The notes beneath the pieces were generated by a model. It saw nothing but the letters and a program-made list of their open reading frames with translations. It searched no databases and was not told where the DNA came from. This document shows positions 63,808 to 64,000 of a stretch of 64,000 bases of DNA, piece by piece (within the stretch, counting starts at the first letter, position 1; each line of letters starts with the position of its first letter). The translations under genes were made by a program, and so were the position numbers. The stretch lies in assembly GCA_016748015.1 (NCBI GenBank), contig JAAOMT010000657.1:221271-285270 (forward strand), read 5' to 3'. This DNA is from Geosiphon pyriformis. Its lineage: Eukaryota; Glomeromycota; Glomeromycetes; Archaeosporales; Geosiphonaceae.

Positions 63808-64000
63808 TATTATAAGTAATTATTTAAGATGTTGAAACAAATAACAAATCTGTAACTTGGTGTTTAATAGCTGTTAATGTTGGTAATTTCTAAAGATTTT
63901 AAAGTTTAAAGATTTTAGTTGAGTCTTTTGTATAATAAACAGAGATTTAATTGATGGTTTTATTCTGTGAATTTTTTTTTTAGCATAATGGCCAGTTTAT
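63808..64000 (-). repeat. Family-B LTR, partial, minus strand (runs off the window)
   Basis: The minus strand matches the last part of B LTRs (compare 36260-36458) and ends ATAATA. The adjoining CTAG (63804-63807) corresponds to CCAG in the uninterrupted A2 sequence at about 8126-8129. It is either a solo LTR or the end of a B element. Confidence 0.8.

Overview
The window looks like nuclear DNA of an AT-rich, transposon-loaded early-diverging fungus. The coding genes carry many short (roughly 50-145 bp) GT-AG introns, the conserved proteins look fungal, and most of the rest is Ty3/gypsy LTR retrotransposon. A Glomeromycotina-type genome (for example Rhizophagus or a relative) would fit, but this is inference; no rRNA or marker gene in the window proves it.

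Left part, about 1-49600: a deep stack of nested Ty3/gypsy elements from three related families, called A, B and C here. Copy A1 (31-7671) sits inside a second A copy, A2 (1-30 plus 7672-12014). A2 ends inside a family-B copy, B2 (12015-19976). B2 abuts an inverted family-C copy, C2 (19977-22967), which lies in an old A copy, A3. A3 is split again by a nearly full C copy, C1 (23752-43658, flanked by the 4-bp duplication CTGT). C1 itself is split by a nearly full B copy, B1 (26342-36458). A3 then resumes (43659-47055), carries a B solo LTR cut by a small inversion, and runs into still older A remnants (A4, A5). The deeper the layer, the more AT-rich and stop-ridden it is, so the stack reads as a relative time series. 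All gag-pol frames are broken, mostly by transition mutations.

The retrotransposons have unusual content. Families B and C have the order gag, protease, Cys-rich zinc-binding-like region, dUTPase domain, reverse transcriptase/RNase H, integrase (GPY/F type), then an extra 3' reading frame. Family A lacks the dUTPase but has a Cys cluster in the same place, a textbook -1 frameshift signal between gag and pol, and an intact 3' reading frame (218 aa from the first Met) in both younger copies although their gag-pol is dead.

Centre right, about 50250-59942: a gene island with clearly different base composition. It holds three intron-containing genes, all on the minus strand: a homeobox transcription factor (57622-59432), a secreted low-molecular-weight purple acid phosphatase (55244-56578), and the exosome nuclease RRP44/DIS3 (50517-55055, 21 exons, 988 aa). 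My exon models give whole-codon lengths and intact catalytic motifs.

Right edge, 59943-64000: another decayed A copy (A6) on the minus strand, its LTR about 0.5 kb upstream of the homeobox start codon, interrupted at 63808 by a family-B LTR that runs off the window.
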